Assembly (NCBI RefSeq): GCF_030691135.1
Contig: NZ_JAUYFA010000084.1
Location: forward strand, 1 to 51,037
Length of the DNA stretch: 51,037 bases
Reading direction: 5' to 3'
From: Phreatobacter sp.
GTDB taxonomy: Bacteria > Pseudomonadota > Alphaproteobacteria > Rhizobiales > Phreatobacteraceae
Shown: piece by piece, positions 34,169 to 42,287 of the stretch
Position numbering within the stretch: the stretch's first letter is position 1
Layout of the letters: every line of letters starts with the position of its first letter
Notes under the pieces: generated by a model
Database searches by the model: none
Told to the model about the DNA's origin: nothing
What the model saw: the letters and a program-made list of their open reading frames with translations, nothing else
Position numbers and translations under genes: made by a program

Positions 34169-35521
34169 ATGACCAAGCGCCCGTTTTTCCATAAGGCCCG
34201 GCCGAAGACCATCAAGCCGAAGCCCGCCGCCCATCCGGGCCTGCCGGCCCGCCGCCGGGCCTGCGATCTCGTCGAGGCCGTGCTGCTGCGCCGTCGCCCG
34301 CTCGACGAGGCGCTGGAACTGCCGACCGAACTCGACGCCCTCGACCGGGCGCTCGCCCGCAAGATCGCCGCCACGACGCTGCGGCGGCTCGGCACCATCG
34401 ACCGACTCCTCGCCGAACGCCTCGCCAAGGGCCTTCCCGACGGCCTGCCGCGGCTCGAGACCGTCCTGCGGATCGCCGCCTGCCAGATCCTCTTCCTCGA
34501 CGTGCCGGACTATGCCGCCGTCGACAGCGCGGTGCGCATGGTGGAGAACGACCGCAAGGCCAAAGGCTTCGCCGGGCTCGCCAATGCGGTGCTGCGGGGC
34601 CTCGCCCGCGATCGGGAGGAGGCGCTCGCCTCCCTCGACCCGCTGGACGACCTCGCGCCCTGGCTGCGGCAGCGCTGGACGCGGGCCTACGGGGCCGAGA
34701 CCACGGCCGCCATCGCCGCGATCGTCTCGTCAGAACCACCGCTCGACCTCACCGTGTCCTCCGACCCCGAGGGCTGGGCCGACCGGCTCGGCGGCTTCGT
34801 GACGCCGACGGGCTCGGTCCGGCTGAAGGCGGAGGGCGCAATCCCCGATCTCGCCGGCTATGCCGACGGCGCCTGGTGGGTGCAGGACGCGGCTGCCGCC
34901 CTGCCGGCCCGTCTGCTCGGCGACATCGCCGGTCTTTCCGTCGCCGACCTCTGCGCCGCGCCGGGCGGCAAGACCGCGCAGCTCGCGCGCGCGGGCGCCC
35001 GCGTCACCGCCGTCGACCGCTCCCCGCGGCGGCTGGAACGTCTCGTCGAGAACATGACCCGTCTGAAGCTCGACGTCACCGTGCGCGCCGTCGACGCCCT
35101 CGACCTCGAAGGCCCGTTCGACGCGATCCTCATCGATGCGCCCTGCACCGCCACCGGCACCCTGCGTGGCCATCCCGACGTCATGCACCTGAAGTCGGCC
35201 ACCGACGTCGACGGGTTGGCGCGCCTGCAGGCGCGCCTGCTCGACCGGCTCGCCGTCCTCTTGAAGCCCGGCGGGCGCGCGGTCTACTGCACCTGCTCGC
35301 TGGAGCCGGAGGAGGGCGAGGACCAGATCGCCGCCCTGCTCGCCCGGGAGCCGCGCCTCGCGCTCGATCCGATCCGCCCCGACGAATGGCCCGGCATCGC
35401 CCCCTTCGTCACCGCGGCGGGCCATCTGCGCACCCTGCCCTCGCACTGGCCCGACCCCGACCCGGCCCGCGCCGGCCTCGACGGCTTCTTCGCCGCCCGC
35501 CTCGTCTTCCGCGGCCCCTGA
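34169..35521 (+). CDS. rsmB: 16S rRNA cytosine-C5 methyltransferase RsmB (Sun/Fmu)
   Basis: A 450-residue protein. The N-terminus (about 25-160) is a NusB-like domain with CDLVEAVLLRRRPLDEAL and FLDVPDYAAVDSAVRMVE; the C-terminal SAM-dependent domain has LCAAPGGKTAQLA (motif I), VTAVDRSPRRLER, IDAPCTATGTLRGHPDVM (first catalytic Cys) and VYCTCSLEPEEGE (second Cys). It methylates a single cytosine of 16S rRNA (C967 in E. coli). It sits after htpX and before a strong hairpin. Confidence 0.94.
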   Translation: MTKRPFFHKARPKTIKPKPAAHPGLPARRRACDLVEAVLLRRRPLDEALELPTELDALDRALARKIAATTLRRLGTIDRLLAERLAKGLPDGLPRLETVLRIAACQILFLDVPDYAAVDSAVRMVENDRKAKGFAGLANAVLRGLARDREEALASLDPLDDLAPWLRQRWTRAYGAETTAAIAAIVSSEPPLDLTVSSDPEGWADRLGGFVTPTGSVRLKAEGAIPDLAGYADGAWWVQDAAAALPARLLGDIAGLSVADLCAAPGGKTAQLARAGARVTAVDRSPRRLERLVENMTRLKLDVTVRAVDALDLEGPFDAILIDAPCTATGTLRGHPDVMHLKSATDVDGLARLQARLLDRLAVLLKPGGRAVYCTCSLEPEEGEDQIAALLAREPRLALDPIRPDEWPGIAPFVTAAGHLRTLPSHWPDPDPARAGLDGFFAARLVFRGP

Positions 35522-35528
35522 CACGGCA

Positions 35529-35558
35529 AAGCCCGCCCGGATCGCTCCGGGCGGGCTT
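35529..35558. terminator. Bidirectional hairpin between rsmB and the ABC operon
   Basis: AAGCCCGCCCGGA and its exact complement form a 13-bp stem with a TCGC loop, 8 bp after the rsmB stop and 18 bp before the convergent binding-protein gene's stop. There is only a short T-rich flank, but stem strength and position fit a shared terminator. Confidence 0.65.
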
Positions 35559-35575
35559 CGTGAGGGGTTGGACGA

Positions 35576-36865
35576 TCAGCCCTGGCGGCGCGGGATCAGG
35601 CGGGTAACCTCGCGCGACATGTCGCGCAGCACCTCGTCCGGCGTCGCCTTCTGCTCGACGATGCGGGCGAGGTTGTCGACCATGACCTGCGTCACGCGGA
35701 CCGAGTTCTGGCCCGGGAAGGCGTACCACGGGATCATCAGGTGAACCTGCTTGGTGGCGGCCTGGAAAAGCGGGTTCGCCTTGTAGAACTCGCTGAGATA
35801 CATCGGATCGTCGATGGCGAGCTGGTTGCACGGCACATAGCCGGTGTTCTTCGTCATCAGCGTCGTGCCCTCGGCGGAGGTCGCGAACTTGATGAACTCC
35901 CAGGCGGCGGCCTGACGGGCCGGATCCTTGGCGGTCATCATGGCGCCGGCACCGCCGGTCGGCAGGCGGCCCTTCACCGGATCGATGACCGGCAGGATCG
36001 TGGTCTGCAGCTCGAAATTGCTGCCGACCATGCCGGAGACCTGGCGAACCTGCGCCGTGGTGCGGAACATCATGCCCATCTTGCCGGCGCCGAAGGACTG
36101 CAGGTCGGCATTGCCGGTGAGGTTCGGCATCTTGCCTTCCTTCACCATACGGTCGAGCAGGCGGAGAGCGGCGAGGCCTTCGGCGCCGTCGAAGGCGACC
36201 TTGCTCTCGTCCTCGGTCAACATCCGGCCACCATGGCCATAGAGCAGCGCCGAGAACATCCAGTCGTCACCCGGCCAGCGGAAGAACATGCCGGAATTGC
36301 CGTCGCCGAGGGCGGAGATCTTCGCCGCAAGGGCGATGACGCCGTCCCAGTTCGTCGGGAAGGTCTCGGCGCTGGCGCCAACCTTCTTGAGGAGATCGAC
36401 GTTGAGATAGCTGATCGGGTTGGACGTGGCGAAAGCCAGGCCGCACTGCACGCCGCCATGGAAGCCGAGGCCGAGGATCGGATTGGAATAACCGAGCTTC
36501 GCCAGATCACCCTCGCGGGCGAGGAAGGGCTTCAGGTCGGCGGCGATCGAACGCTCGGCGAACAGGCGCAGGCGGTTGAGGCCCTGGAACGAGACGTCCG
36601 GCATGCCGCCGGTGGTCGCCTGGCGCAGCACCAGCTGGGCGCCGTCCTCGTAGGTGGGCGTCGGATTGACATAGGTGACCTTCACCTTGTCGCTCTTCTT
36701 GTTGAAGGCCTCGGCGACGGCGTCCATGGCGGCCTTGAAGATCGGCGGCATGGAATAGTGGGCGACGACCTCGATGGTCTGGGCGCGGACCACGTTGGGC
36801 ATGGCGATGGTGGCGGCGCCGGCCATCAGGCCGAGCGTCGTACGGCGGGAGAGTTTCTGAGACAT
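35576..36865 (-). CDS. ABC transporter periplasmic binding protein (Ugp-like), paralogue 1
   Basis: A 429-residue extracellular solute-binding protein family 1 member. The signal is twin-arginine-like: SRRTTLGLMAGAATIAMP with cleavage near VRAQ. The mature part has VAHYSMPPIFKAAMDAVAEAF, VTYVNPTPTYEDGAQ, PDVSFQGLNRLRLFAER and the C-terminal GRLPTGGAGAMM and WYAFPGQNSVRV. It is the last gene of the operon, 79 bp after paralogue 2, to which it is plainly related along its full length. It belongs to the group that binds glycerol-3-phosphate or sugars; the ligand is not fixed by the sequence. Confidence 0.88.
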   Translation of the reverse strand: MSQKLSRRTTLGLMAGAATIAMPNVVRAQTIEVVAHYSMPPIFKAAMDAVAEAFNKKSDKVKVTYVNPTPTYEDGAQLVLRQATTGGMPDVSFQGLNRLRLFAERSIAADLKPFLAREGDLAKLGYSNPILGLGFHGGVQCGLAFATSNPISYLNVDLLKKVGASAETFPTNWDGVIALAAKISALGDGNSGMFFRWPGDDWMFSALLYGHGGRMLTEDESKVAFDGAEGLAALRLLDRMVKEGKMPNLTGNADLQSFGAGKMGMMFRTTAQVRQVSGMVGSNFELQTTILPVIDPVKGRLPTGGAGAMMTAKDPARQAAAWEFIKFATSAEGTTLMTKNTGYVPCNQLAIDDPMYLSEFYKANPLFQAATKQVHLMIPWYAFPGQNSVRVTQVMVDNLARIVEQKATPDEVLRDMSREVTRLIPRRQG

Positions 36866-36944
36866 GACAACCTCGGTTCCGGGGCTGGTCGGTTGAAGGT
36901 CCCCGTCGGCCGGCCCCTTCCGGCGCGGCGGGGTATGAACGGGA

Positions 36945-38219
36945 TCAGGCGCGGGGCAGAAGGCGCGTGACGTCGCGCGCCATGTCGGCCAGCGCGACAT
37001 CGACGCTCGCCTTCTGCTCGACGACGCGCGAGACGTTGTCGGTGATGGTGGAGGAAATCCGCACACCATTGGCGCCGGGGAATGCGTACCAGGGCACCAT
37101 GATCGGCATCTGCCGGACGCCGGTCATGAACAGCGGATTGTCGCGGTAGAACTCGCCGAGATAGCGCGGATCGTCGGCGGCCAGCTGGTTGACCGGCACA
37201 TAGCCCGTGCCCTTGACCATGATGGCCGAGCCCTCCGGCGAGGTGCAGTAGCGCAGGAAACGGTACGCCGCCTGCTGCTTGGCGGGATCCTTGGACAGCA
37301 CCATGCCGGCGGCACCGCCGGTCGGCAGGCGGCCGCGGGCACGGTCTCCCAGCGGGAATTCCCAGGTAGCGAGATTGAAATTGCTGCCGAGCGAACGCAT
37401 CGCCTGGCGCAGGAACGCGGTCGACCAGAAATACATGCCGACCTTGCCGGCGGCGAAGGCCTGGGCGCCCGCTTCTCCCGAGAGCGCCGGCATGCCGCCC
37501 TCCTTGACCAGGCGGTCGAGCACGGTCAGGGACGCCTTCCCCTCGGGTCCGGCGAAACCGATGGTGCGCTCGGCCTCATCCATCATGCGGCCACCGAAGC
37601 CGAAGAGCAGCGCCGAATAGATCCAGTCGCCCTGCCAGCGGTAATAGGCGCCATGGACACCGTCGCCGAGCGCTGAGATCGTCTTGGAGGCGGCGATGAT
37701 CTCGTCCCAGGTCGTCAGCTTCCTGTCGGGATCGAGGCCGGCGCGCCGGAACAGGTCGGCATTGATGAAGATGATCGGATTGGATGTGGCGAAGGCGAGC
37801 CCCGCCTGGATGCCGCCCGCCGCCCCGATGCCGAGCAGCTCCGGCGTGTAGCCAAGCTTCGCACTGTCGCCCTCGCGCTTCAGCAACGGGGCGAGGTCGA
37901 CGGCCAGGCCCCGCTCGGCGATAACCCTGAGGCGGTTGAGGCCCTGGAACGTCAGGTCGGGCTGGCGGCCGGTGACCGCCTCGCGCAGCACCAGCTGGGT
38001 GCCGTCGTCATAGCTCGCCGTCGCCTGGCGGTAGCTGACCTTGACGTCGGACTGGGCCGCCATGAAGCCGGCGGCGAGCTGCTCCTGCACGTCCTTGAAG
38101 ACGGCCGGCATCGAGTAGTGGACGTCAATCTCGACCGGGTTGGCCAGCGCGAGGCGCGGCGCCGCGAGGGTGGCGGCCGTGGCGGCGAGCACCGTGCGAC
38201 GGGTCAGGCGGATCGTCAT
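36945..38219 (-). CDS. ABC transporter periplasmic binding protein (Ugp-like), paralogue 2
   Basis: A 424-residue family 1 binding protein with a Tat-like signal (TRRTVLAATAATLAAPRLA, cleavage after ALAN-P or near). Same blocks as paralogue 1: VHYSMPAVFKDVQEQLAAGF, YDDGTQLVLREAVTG, LTFQGLNRLRVIAERG, GLAFATSNPIIFINADLF, GRLPTGGAAGM and WYAFPGANGVRIS. It lies directly after the permease genes (37-bp gap). The two proteins may bind different ligands or deliver to the same permease; shared GLAFATSNPI and FQGLNRLR blocks point to a recent duplication rather than two acquisitions. Confidence 0.88.
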   Translation of the reverse strand: MTIRLTRRTVLAATAATLAAPRLALANPVEIDVHYSMPAVFKDVQEQLAAGFMAAQSDVKVSYRQATASYDDGTQLVLREAVTGRQPDLTFQGLNRLRVIAERGLAVDLAPLLKREGDSAKLGYTPELLGIGAAGGIQAGLAFATSNPIIFINADLFRRAGLDPDRKLTTWDEIIAASKTISALGDGVHGAYYRWQGDWIYSALLFGFGGRMMDEAERTIGFAGPEGKASLTVLDRLVKEGGMPALSGEAGAQAFAAGKVGMYFWSTAFLRQAMRSLGSNFNLATWEFPLGDRARGRLPTGGAAGMVLSKDPAKQQAAYRFLRYCTSPEGSAIMVKGTGYVPVNQLAADDPRYLGEFYRDNPLFMTGVRQMPIMVPWYAFPGANGVRISSTITDNVSRVVEQKASVDVALADMARDVTRLLPRA

Positions 38220-38256
38220 GACGATCTCCGTTCGTGGGGCGGGAAAGGAACCGGCC

Positions 38257-39108
38257 TCATCCCTTGAGGCCGGTCATGGTGATGCCTTCGATGAAGCGCC
38301 GCTGGGCGAGGAGGAAGGCGGCCACCAGCGGGATCGTGGTGATGGTCGCAGCCGCCATCAGGGCGCCGAAATCGTCGCCGGCTTCCTCTGTGCGGAAGTA
38401 GATGACGCCGAGCGCCGGGGTTGCCAGTTCGCCCTTGCCGGAGACGGCGATGAGCGGCCAGAACAGGTCGTTCCAGTGGGCCACCACCGAGAAGATCGCG
38501 AAGGCGGTGGCGGCAGGCCAGGCATTGGGCACGATGATGCGCCAGACGATGGACCATTCGCCGAGCCCGTCCATGCGGGCGGCGTGGATCAACTCGTCCG
38601 GCATGGCCCGGAAGAACTGGCGGAACATGAAGATGGCGAAGACCGAGATGGTCGAGGGCGCGATCAGCGCCGCATAGGTGTTGAGGATGCCGGTCTGGGC
38701 GAAGGCGATGTAGAGCGGGATCGCCGGGACGTGGGCGGGGATCAGCAGCCCCAGCATGACGAAGGCGAAGAGCGTCTCGCGGCCGCGGAAATTCAGCTTG
38801 GCCAGCGCATAGCCGGCGGGCAGCGCGAAGGCGAGCTGGAAGACGAGGATGCCGAAACAGACGATGACGCCGTTCAGCAGGTAGCGGCCGATCGGCACTT
38901 CGCTCAGCACCCGGCCATAGTTCTTCTCGAAGGCGAAGGTCTGCGGGATCAGCGACATCGAGGCCCGCCAGACCTCGTCGAGCGGCTTCAGCGAGACCGA
39001 GATCATCCAGATGTAGGGCATCAGGAAGATCAGGCCGAGGACCGAGAGCAGCACCAGCCGCGGCAGGTCGGCGATGAGGCTCTTGTCGTGTGGTGAGGAG
39101 GGGGTCAT
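38257..39108 (-). CDS. ABC transporter permease (UgpE/MalG-like)
   Basis: A 283-residue inner-membrane protein with six predicted helices. The EAA loop that docks on the ATPase is HAARMDGLGEWSIVWRIIVPNAWPA. It begins MTPSSPHDKSLIADLPRLVL and ends EGITMTGLKG, a MalG-type C-terminus. ATG 39108 follows the other permease's stop by 7 bp and has GAGG just ahead; a GTG two codons earlier is possible. It is the second permease of a heterodimer. Confidence 0.9.
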   Translation of the reverse strand: MTPSSPHDKSLIADLPRLVLLSVLGLIFLMPYIWMISVSLKPLDEVWRASMSLIPQTFAFEKNYGRVLSEVPIGRYLLNGVIVCFGILVFQLAFALPAGYALAKLNFRGRETLFAFVMLGLLIPAHVPAIPLYIAFAQTGILNTYAALIAPSTISVFAIFMFRQFFRAMPDELIHAARMDGLGEWSIVWRIIVPNAWPAATAFAIFSVVAHWNDLFWPLIAVSGKGELATPALGVIYFRTEEAGDDFGALMAAATITTIPLVAAFLLAQRRFIEGITMTGLKG

Positions 39109-39115
39109 CGGCACC

Positions 39116-40048
39116 TCACCCGTAATGGACGCGGCGGTCGAGCACGCGCGTCTGGAGGAGCATGAGGACCACGACGGCGCCGAGGAAGACGACGGTGATC
39201 GCCGCCGAGTAACCCATGCGGAAGAAGGTGAAGCCCTCGGTGTACATGGTGTAGAGCAGCACCTCGGAGGCCTTGTTCGGCCCGCCCTGCGTCAAGGTCG
39301 CGACGATGTCGAAGACCCGGAGCGAGCGGATCATCGTGATGGTCAGCACGAAGAGGCTGGTGGGGCCCAGCAGCGGCCAGGTCACCGTCCAGAAGCGCGA
39401 CCAGGCCGAGCGCACCCCGTCCACTTCCGCCGCCGCATAAAGGTCGCGCGGGATGGCGGTCAGACCCGCCAGGAACAGCACCATGTTGAAGCCGATCTGC
39501 TCCCACACGCCGATGATGGCGAGGGTCCACATGACGCTGTCGGAGGAGCCGAGCCAGTTCGGGCCGACGATGCCGAGGCCGCGGAGCGCCGCGTTTACCG
39601 GGCCGATTGTCGGGTGGAACATGTACTGGAAGGCGGTCGCCATCGCGACCATCAGCGAGACCACCGGCAGGAAGAACACGGCGCGGAAGAAGGTGCGCCC
39701 GCGCGTGCCGCTCTCGATCAGCAGCGCCAGCATCAGCCCGCCGATGATCGAGACAGGCGTCGTCACGGCGACGAAGAAGGCGGTGTTGCGGAACGAGGTG
39801 ACGAAGCCCCGGTCTTCCATCAGCTCGGCGAAATTGGCGAGCCCGACGAAGCGCAGCGCCGGCGCGCCCAGCTCATAATCGGTGAAGGCGATGGCGACGA
39901 CCGCAGCCGTCGGGATCAGCAACATCAGCACGAAGGCGAGGACGGCCGGGGCGGTCAGCAGCCAGGCGGCCAGCGCCTCGCCGCGATGGATCCGCTCGCC
40001 CGCCGGAGCCGCCGCGGCATAACCGCGGGGAAGCGCAACGTCAGACAT
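39116..40048 (-). CDS. ABC transporter permease (UgpA/MalF-like)
   Basis: A 310-residue inner-membrane protein with six helices: LLTAPAVLAFVLMLLIPTAAVVAIAF, then AVFFLPVVSLMVAMATAFQYM and the EAA loop AAEVDGVRSAWSRFWTVTWPLLGPTS. The start overlaps the ATPase gene by 8 bp and the stop is 7 bp from the next permease, so the set is one operon. It forms the channel with the UgpE-like partner. Confidence 0.9.
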   Translation of the reverse strand: MSDVALPRGYAAAAPAGERIHRGEALAAWLLTAPAVLAFVLMLLIPTAAVVAIAFTDYELGAPALRFVGLANFAELMEDRGFVTSFRNTAFFVAVTTPVSIIGGLMLALLIESGTRGRTFFRAVFFLPVVSLMVAMATAFQYMFHPTIGPVNAALRGLGIVGPNWLGSSDSVMWTLAIIGVWEQIGFNMVLFLAGLTAIPRDLYAAAEVDGVRSAWSRFWTVTWPLLGPTSLFVLTITMIRSLRVFDIVATLTQGGPNKASEVLLYTMYTEGFTFFRMGYSAAITVVFLGAVVVLMLLQTRVLDRRVHYG

Positions 40049-41225
40049 GCGCCGCCTCCGTGGGCTGGGGCTGCATCCCGCCGGCGCCGATGCGCGCCGC
40101 CGTCTCGCTGCCGATGAGACCGACGCGGTTGCCGACGGGATCGAAGGCGAGAAGGCGCCCGGCGAGCGGCGCGACCGTCAGCGTCTGGCGCGACGACGCG
40201 GTTTCCCAGGCCTCCGGGGAGAGGCGGAGGATGAGGTCGGACCCCTCGCGGGTCTCGCGGGCATAGACCAGCACTTCCGACCCGAGGAACTCGACATGGC
40301 CGACCGTCACAGAGATGCCCTGGGCGGCCAGCGTCAGATGTTCCGGCCTGACGCCGATGGAGAGCTTGCCGGTCAGGCGCGGCGCGACGAGGCCGCTCGG
40401 GACGCCGGCGACCGACACCCGGCCCTCGCCGTCGGCCTCGCCGGCCAGGATGTTGATCCGCGGCGAGCCGATGAACCTGGCGACGTCGATCGTCGCGGGC
40501 TGCTCGTAGACCTCGCGCGGCGAGCCGAAATGCAGGACATTGCCGCCGAGCATGACGGCGACCTTGTCGGACATGGTCATCGCCTCGGCCTGGTCATGGG
40601 TCACGTAGACGGTGGTGACGCCGATGCGCTTGTGCAGGTCGACGAGTTCGCGGCGCATGTCGTGGCGCAGGGCGGCGTCGAGATTCGACAGCGGCTCGTC
40701 CATCAGGAAGGCCTTGGGGTGGCGCACGATGGCGCGGCCGAGCGCGACCCGCTGGCGCTGGCCGCCCGAGAGCTGGCCGGGCCGGCGCTCCATCAGGTGA
40801 CCGATGGACAGGAGCTTGGCCGCCTGCGCGACCTCCTCCAGGATCGCCGCGCGGCGGGCGCCGGTGCCCGAGACGAAGCGGCCGATGAACGGCGCGCGCT
40901 CCAGGGTCGTGAGCCGGCGCATGACCAGTGGCAAGGCCATGTTCTGCTCGACCGTCATGTGCGGATAGAGCGCGTAGTTCTGGAACACCATGGCGACGTC
41001 GCGGTCGGCGGCGCGGATCCGGGTGACATCGCGCCCGCCGATCGACACCGCACCGCGGTCCGCCTGTTCGAGACCCGCGATGATGCGCAGGAGGGTGGTC
41101 TTGCCGCAGCCGGAAGGACCGACCAGCGAAATGAAGGATCCGGCATCGAAGGACAGCGACACGCCCTTCAGGACGCGCGTCTCGCCAAAAGACTTCTCTA
41201 TCCGGTCGAGGACGATTCCGGCCAT
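40041..41225 (-). CDS. ABC transporter ATP-binding protein (UgpC/MalK-like)
   Basis: A 394-residue ATPase. It begins MAGIVLDRIEKSFGETRVLKG. Walker A is GPSGCGKTT, Q-loop FQNYALYPHMTVEQN, signature LSGGQRQRVALGRAIV, Walker B AFLMDEPLSNLD, H-loop VYVTHDQAE. After residue 240 comes the MalK-type OB-fold regulatory domain (FIGSPRINILAGEAD, IGVRPEHLTL). An insertion near TTLERAPFIGRFVSGTG separates the helical domain from the usual UgpC. It is the first gene of the operon, 186 bp from the divergent phosphodiesterase gene. Confidence 0.92.
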   Translation of the reverse strand: MAGIVLDRIEKSFGETRVLKGVSLSFDAGSFISLVGPSGCGKTTLLRIIAGLEQADRGAVSIGGRDVTRIRAADRDVAMVFQNYALYPHMTVEQNMALPLVMRRLTTLERAPFIGRFVSGTGARRAAILEEVAQAAKLLSIGHLMERRPGQLSGGQRQRVALGRAIVRHPKAFLMDEPLSNLDAALRHDMRRELVDLHKRIGVTTVYVTHDQAEAMTMSDKVAVMLGGNVLHFGSPREVYEQPATIDVARFIGSPRINILAGEADGEGRVSVAGVPSGLVAPRLTGKLSIGVRPEHLTLAAQGISVTVGHVEFLGSEVLVYARETREGSDLILRLSPEAWETASSRQTLTVAPLAGRLLAFDPVGNRVGLIGSETAARIGAGGMQPQPTEAAHV

Positions 41226-41311
41226 GAATTCCCAACTCCCAGGATGGGGTGGGGGTACGCGGCTTTCACGACAGCACGGCAACGCACGAATGACGTTAAG
41301 CCGACGCACGG

Positions 41312-41329
41312 ACAACGGCTGGATGACGG
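41312..41329 (-). promoter_or_regulatory. Degenerate PHO-box-like sequence facing the ABC operon
   Basis: Read on the minus strand it is CCGTCAT, four bases, CCGTTGT: the same 7-4-7 layout as a PHO box. The first half has one mismatch and the second three to the CTGTCAT consensus. It lies 87 bp upstream of the ATPase gene start. Confidence 0.35.
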
Positions 41330-41346
41330 CAGCTCAGCCGGCGCAC

Positions 41347-41364
41347 CTGTCGTCGCGCTGTCAT
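41347..41364 (+). promoter_or_regulatory. PHO box (candidate PhoB site) upstream of the phosphodiesterase gene
   Basis: CTGTCGT, CGCG, CTGTCAT: two 7-bp repeats 4 bp apart, as in the classic PhoB box. The only mismatch to the consensus repeat is one base in the first half. It sits 48 bp before the start of the phosphodiesterase gene and 122 bp from the start of the divergent ATPase gene. A possible -10 (TAGTCA, 41375-41380) lies 10 bases beyond, the usual distance for PhoB promoters, which lack a -35. Confidence 0.62.
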
Positions 41365-41411
41365 GCTGGATGCCTAGTCAGCCGGCGAACCGCACCCTAG
41401 GGAAGGCCCTC

Positions 41412-42236
41412 ATGCTCATCGCCCATCTGACCGATCTCCACATCCGCCCGCACGGTCTTGCCGCCTACCGGACGGCCGAGACCAACATGCTGACCGAGCG
41501 TGCCGTCGATGCGGTCCTGGCGCTCGACCCGCGACCGGATTGCGTGCTCATCACCGGCGACCTCACCGACAACGGCCTGCCGGCAGAATACGAGAACCTG
41601 AAGCGGATGCTCTCCCGTCTGCCGATGCCGGTCTGGCTCATCCCCGGCAACCATGACCGCCGCGAGAACCTGAAGAGCATCCTCGGCGACTATCCGGGCC
41701 TGTCCGACGATCCCCATTTCGCCCAGTGGGCGACCGACCTCGGTCCCGTCCGCATGATTGGCCTCGACACCGTCGTTCCCGGTTCCGGCGCCGGGCGCCT
41801 CTGTGCCGACAGGCTCGCCTGGCTGGAGGCCCGCCTGTCGGAAGACACCGCCAAGCCGACCATCGTCGCCTTGCACCACCCGGCCTTCGTCTGCGGCATC
41901 CATCACATGGACCGCATCAACCTGCTCGAGGGCAAGGCGGAACTCGAGGCGATCATTCGCCGTCACCCCCAGGTCGTGCGAGTCCTCTCCGGTCACCATC
42001 ACCGGCCGATCCAGGCGCTCTTCGCCGGCACCCTCGCCATGGTGGCGCCGAGCGTCGCCCATCAGGTGGTGCTGGATCTCAACGACAAGCCGTCGGGGCA
42101 GTTCAACTTCGAGCCGGCCGCCTTCCACCTGCATCTGTGGACGGAGGCTGCCGGCCTCGTCAGCCACACCGCCTATGTTGAGAAGGCGCCGGGCCCCTAC
42201 CCCTTCCTGCGCGATGCCGACTATCCCGGCGCGTGA
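41412..42236 (+). CDS. GpdQ-like glycerophosphodiesterase (binuclear metallophosphoesterase)
   Basis: A 274-residue protein, the same length as Enterobacter aerogenes GpdQ. Metal ligands known for GpdQ are found at the same numbers: D8, H10 (HLTDLHI), D50 (ITGDLTDNG), N80 with H81 (PGNHDRR), H156 (ALHHPAF), H195 and H197 (SGHHHRP). It should hydrolyse glycerophosphodiesters and other phosphodiesters in the cytoplasm; cyclic-nucleotide (CpdA-like) activity is possible. ATG 41412 gives the family start. It is divergent from a Ugp-like importer and has a PHO box upstream, which fits phosphate scavenging. Confidence 0.87.
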   Translation: MLIAHLTDLHIRPHGLAAYRTAETNMLTERAVDAVLALDPRPDCVLITGDLTDNGLPAEYENLKRMLSRLPMPVWLIPGNHDRRENLKSILGDYPGLSDDPHFAQWATDLGPVRMIGLDTVVPGSGAGRLCADRLAWLEARLSEDTAKPTIVALHHPAFVCGIHHMDRINLLEGKAELEAIIRRHPQVVRVLSGHHHRPIQALFAGTLAMVAPSVAHQVVLDLNDKPSGQFNFEPAAFHLHLWTEAAGLVSHTAYVEKAPGPYPFLRDADYPGA

Positions 42237-42249
42237 AGCGGCTGGCGGC

Positions 42250-42278
42250 GCGGTCCGGGCTGGCGAGGCCCGGACCGC
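42250..42278. terminator. Bidirectional hairpin between gpdQ-like gene and cydB
   Basis: GCGGTCCGGGC and GCCCGGACCGC form a perfect 11-bp stem with a seven-base loop in the 51-bp convergent gap. No T-run follows on either side. Confidence 0.6.
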
Positions 42279-42287
42279 CACGGCGCA

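Noticed and set aside
40047-41411. A + strand open frame reaching from 40047 through the ABC ATPase gene into the phosphodiesterase
   Set aside because: The first 455 codons are the antisense of the ATPase gene; only the part from ATG 41412 matches a protein family.
42237-42287. A search for a CydX-like small subunit after cydB
   Set aside because: The gap is only 51 bp, taken up by a hairpin; no membrane-helix frame fits.
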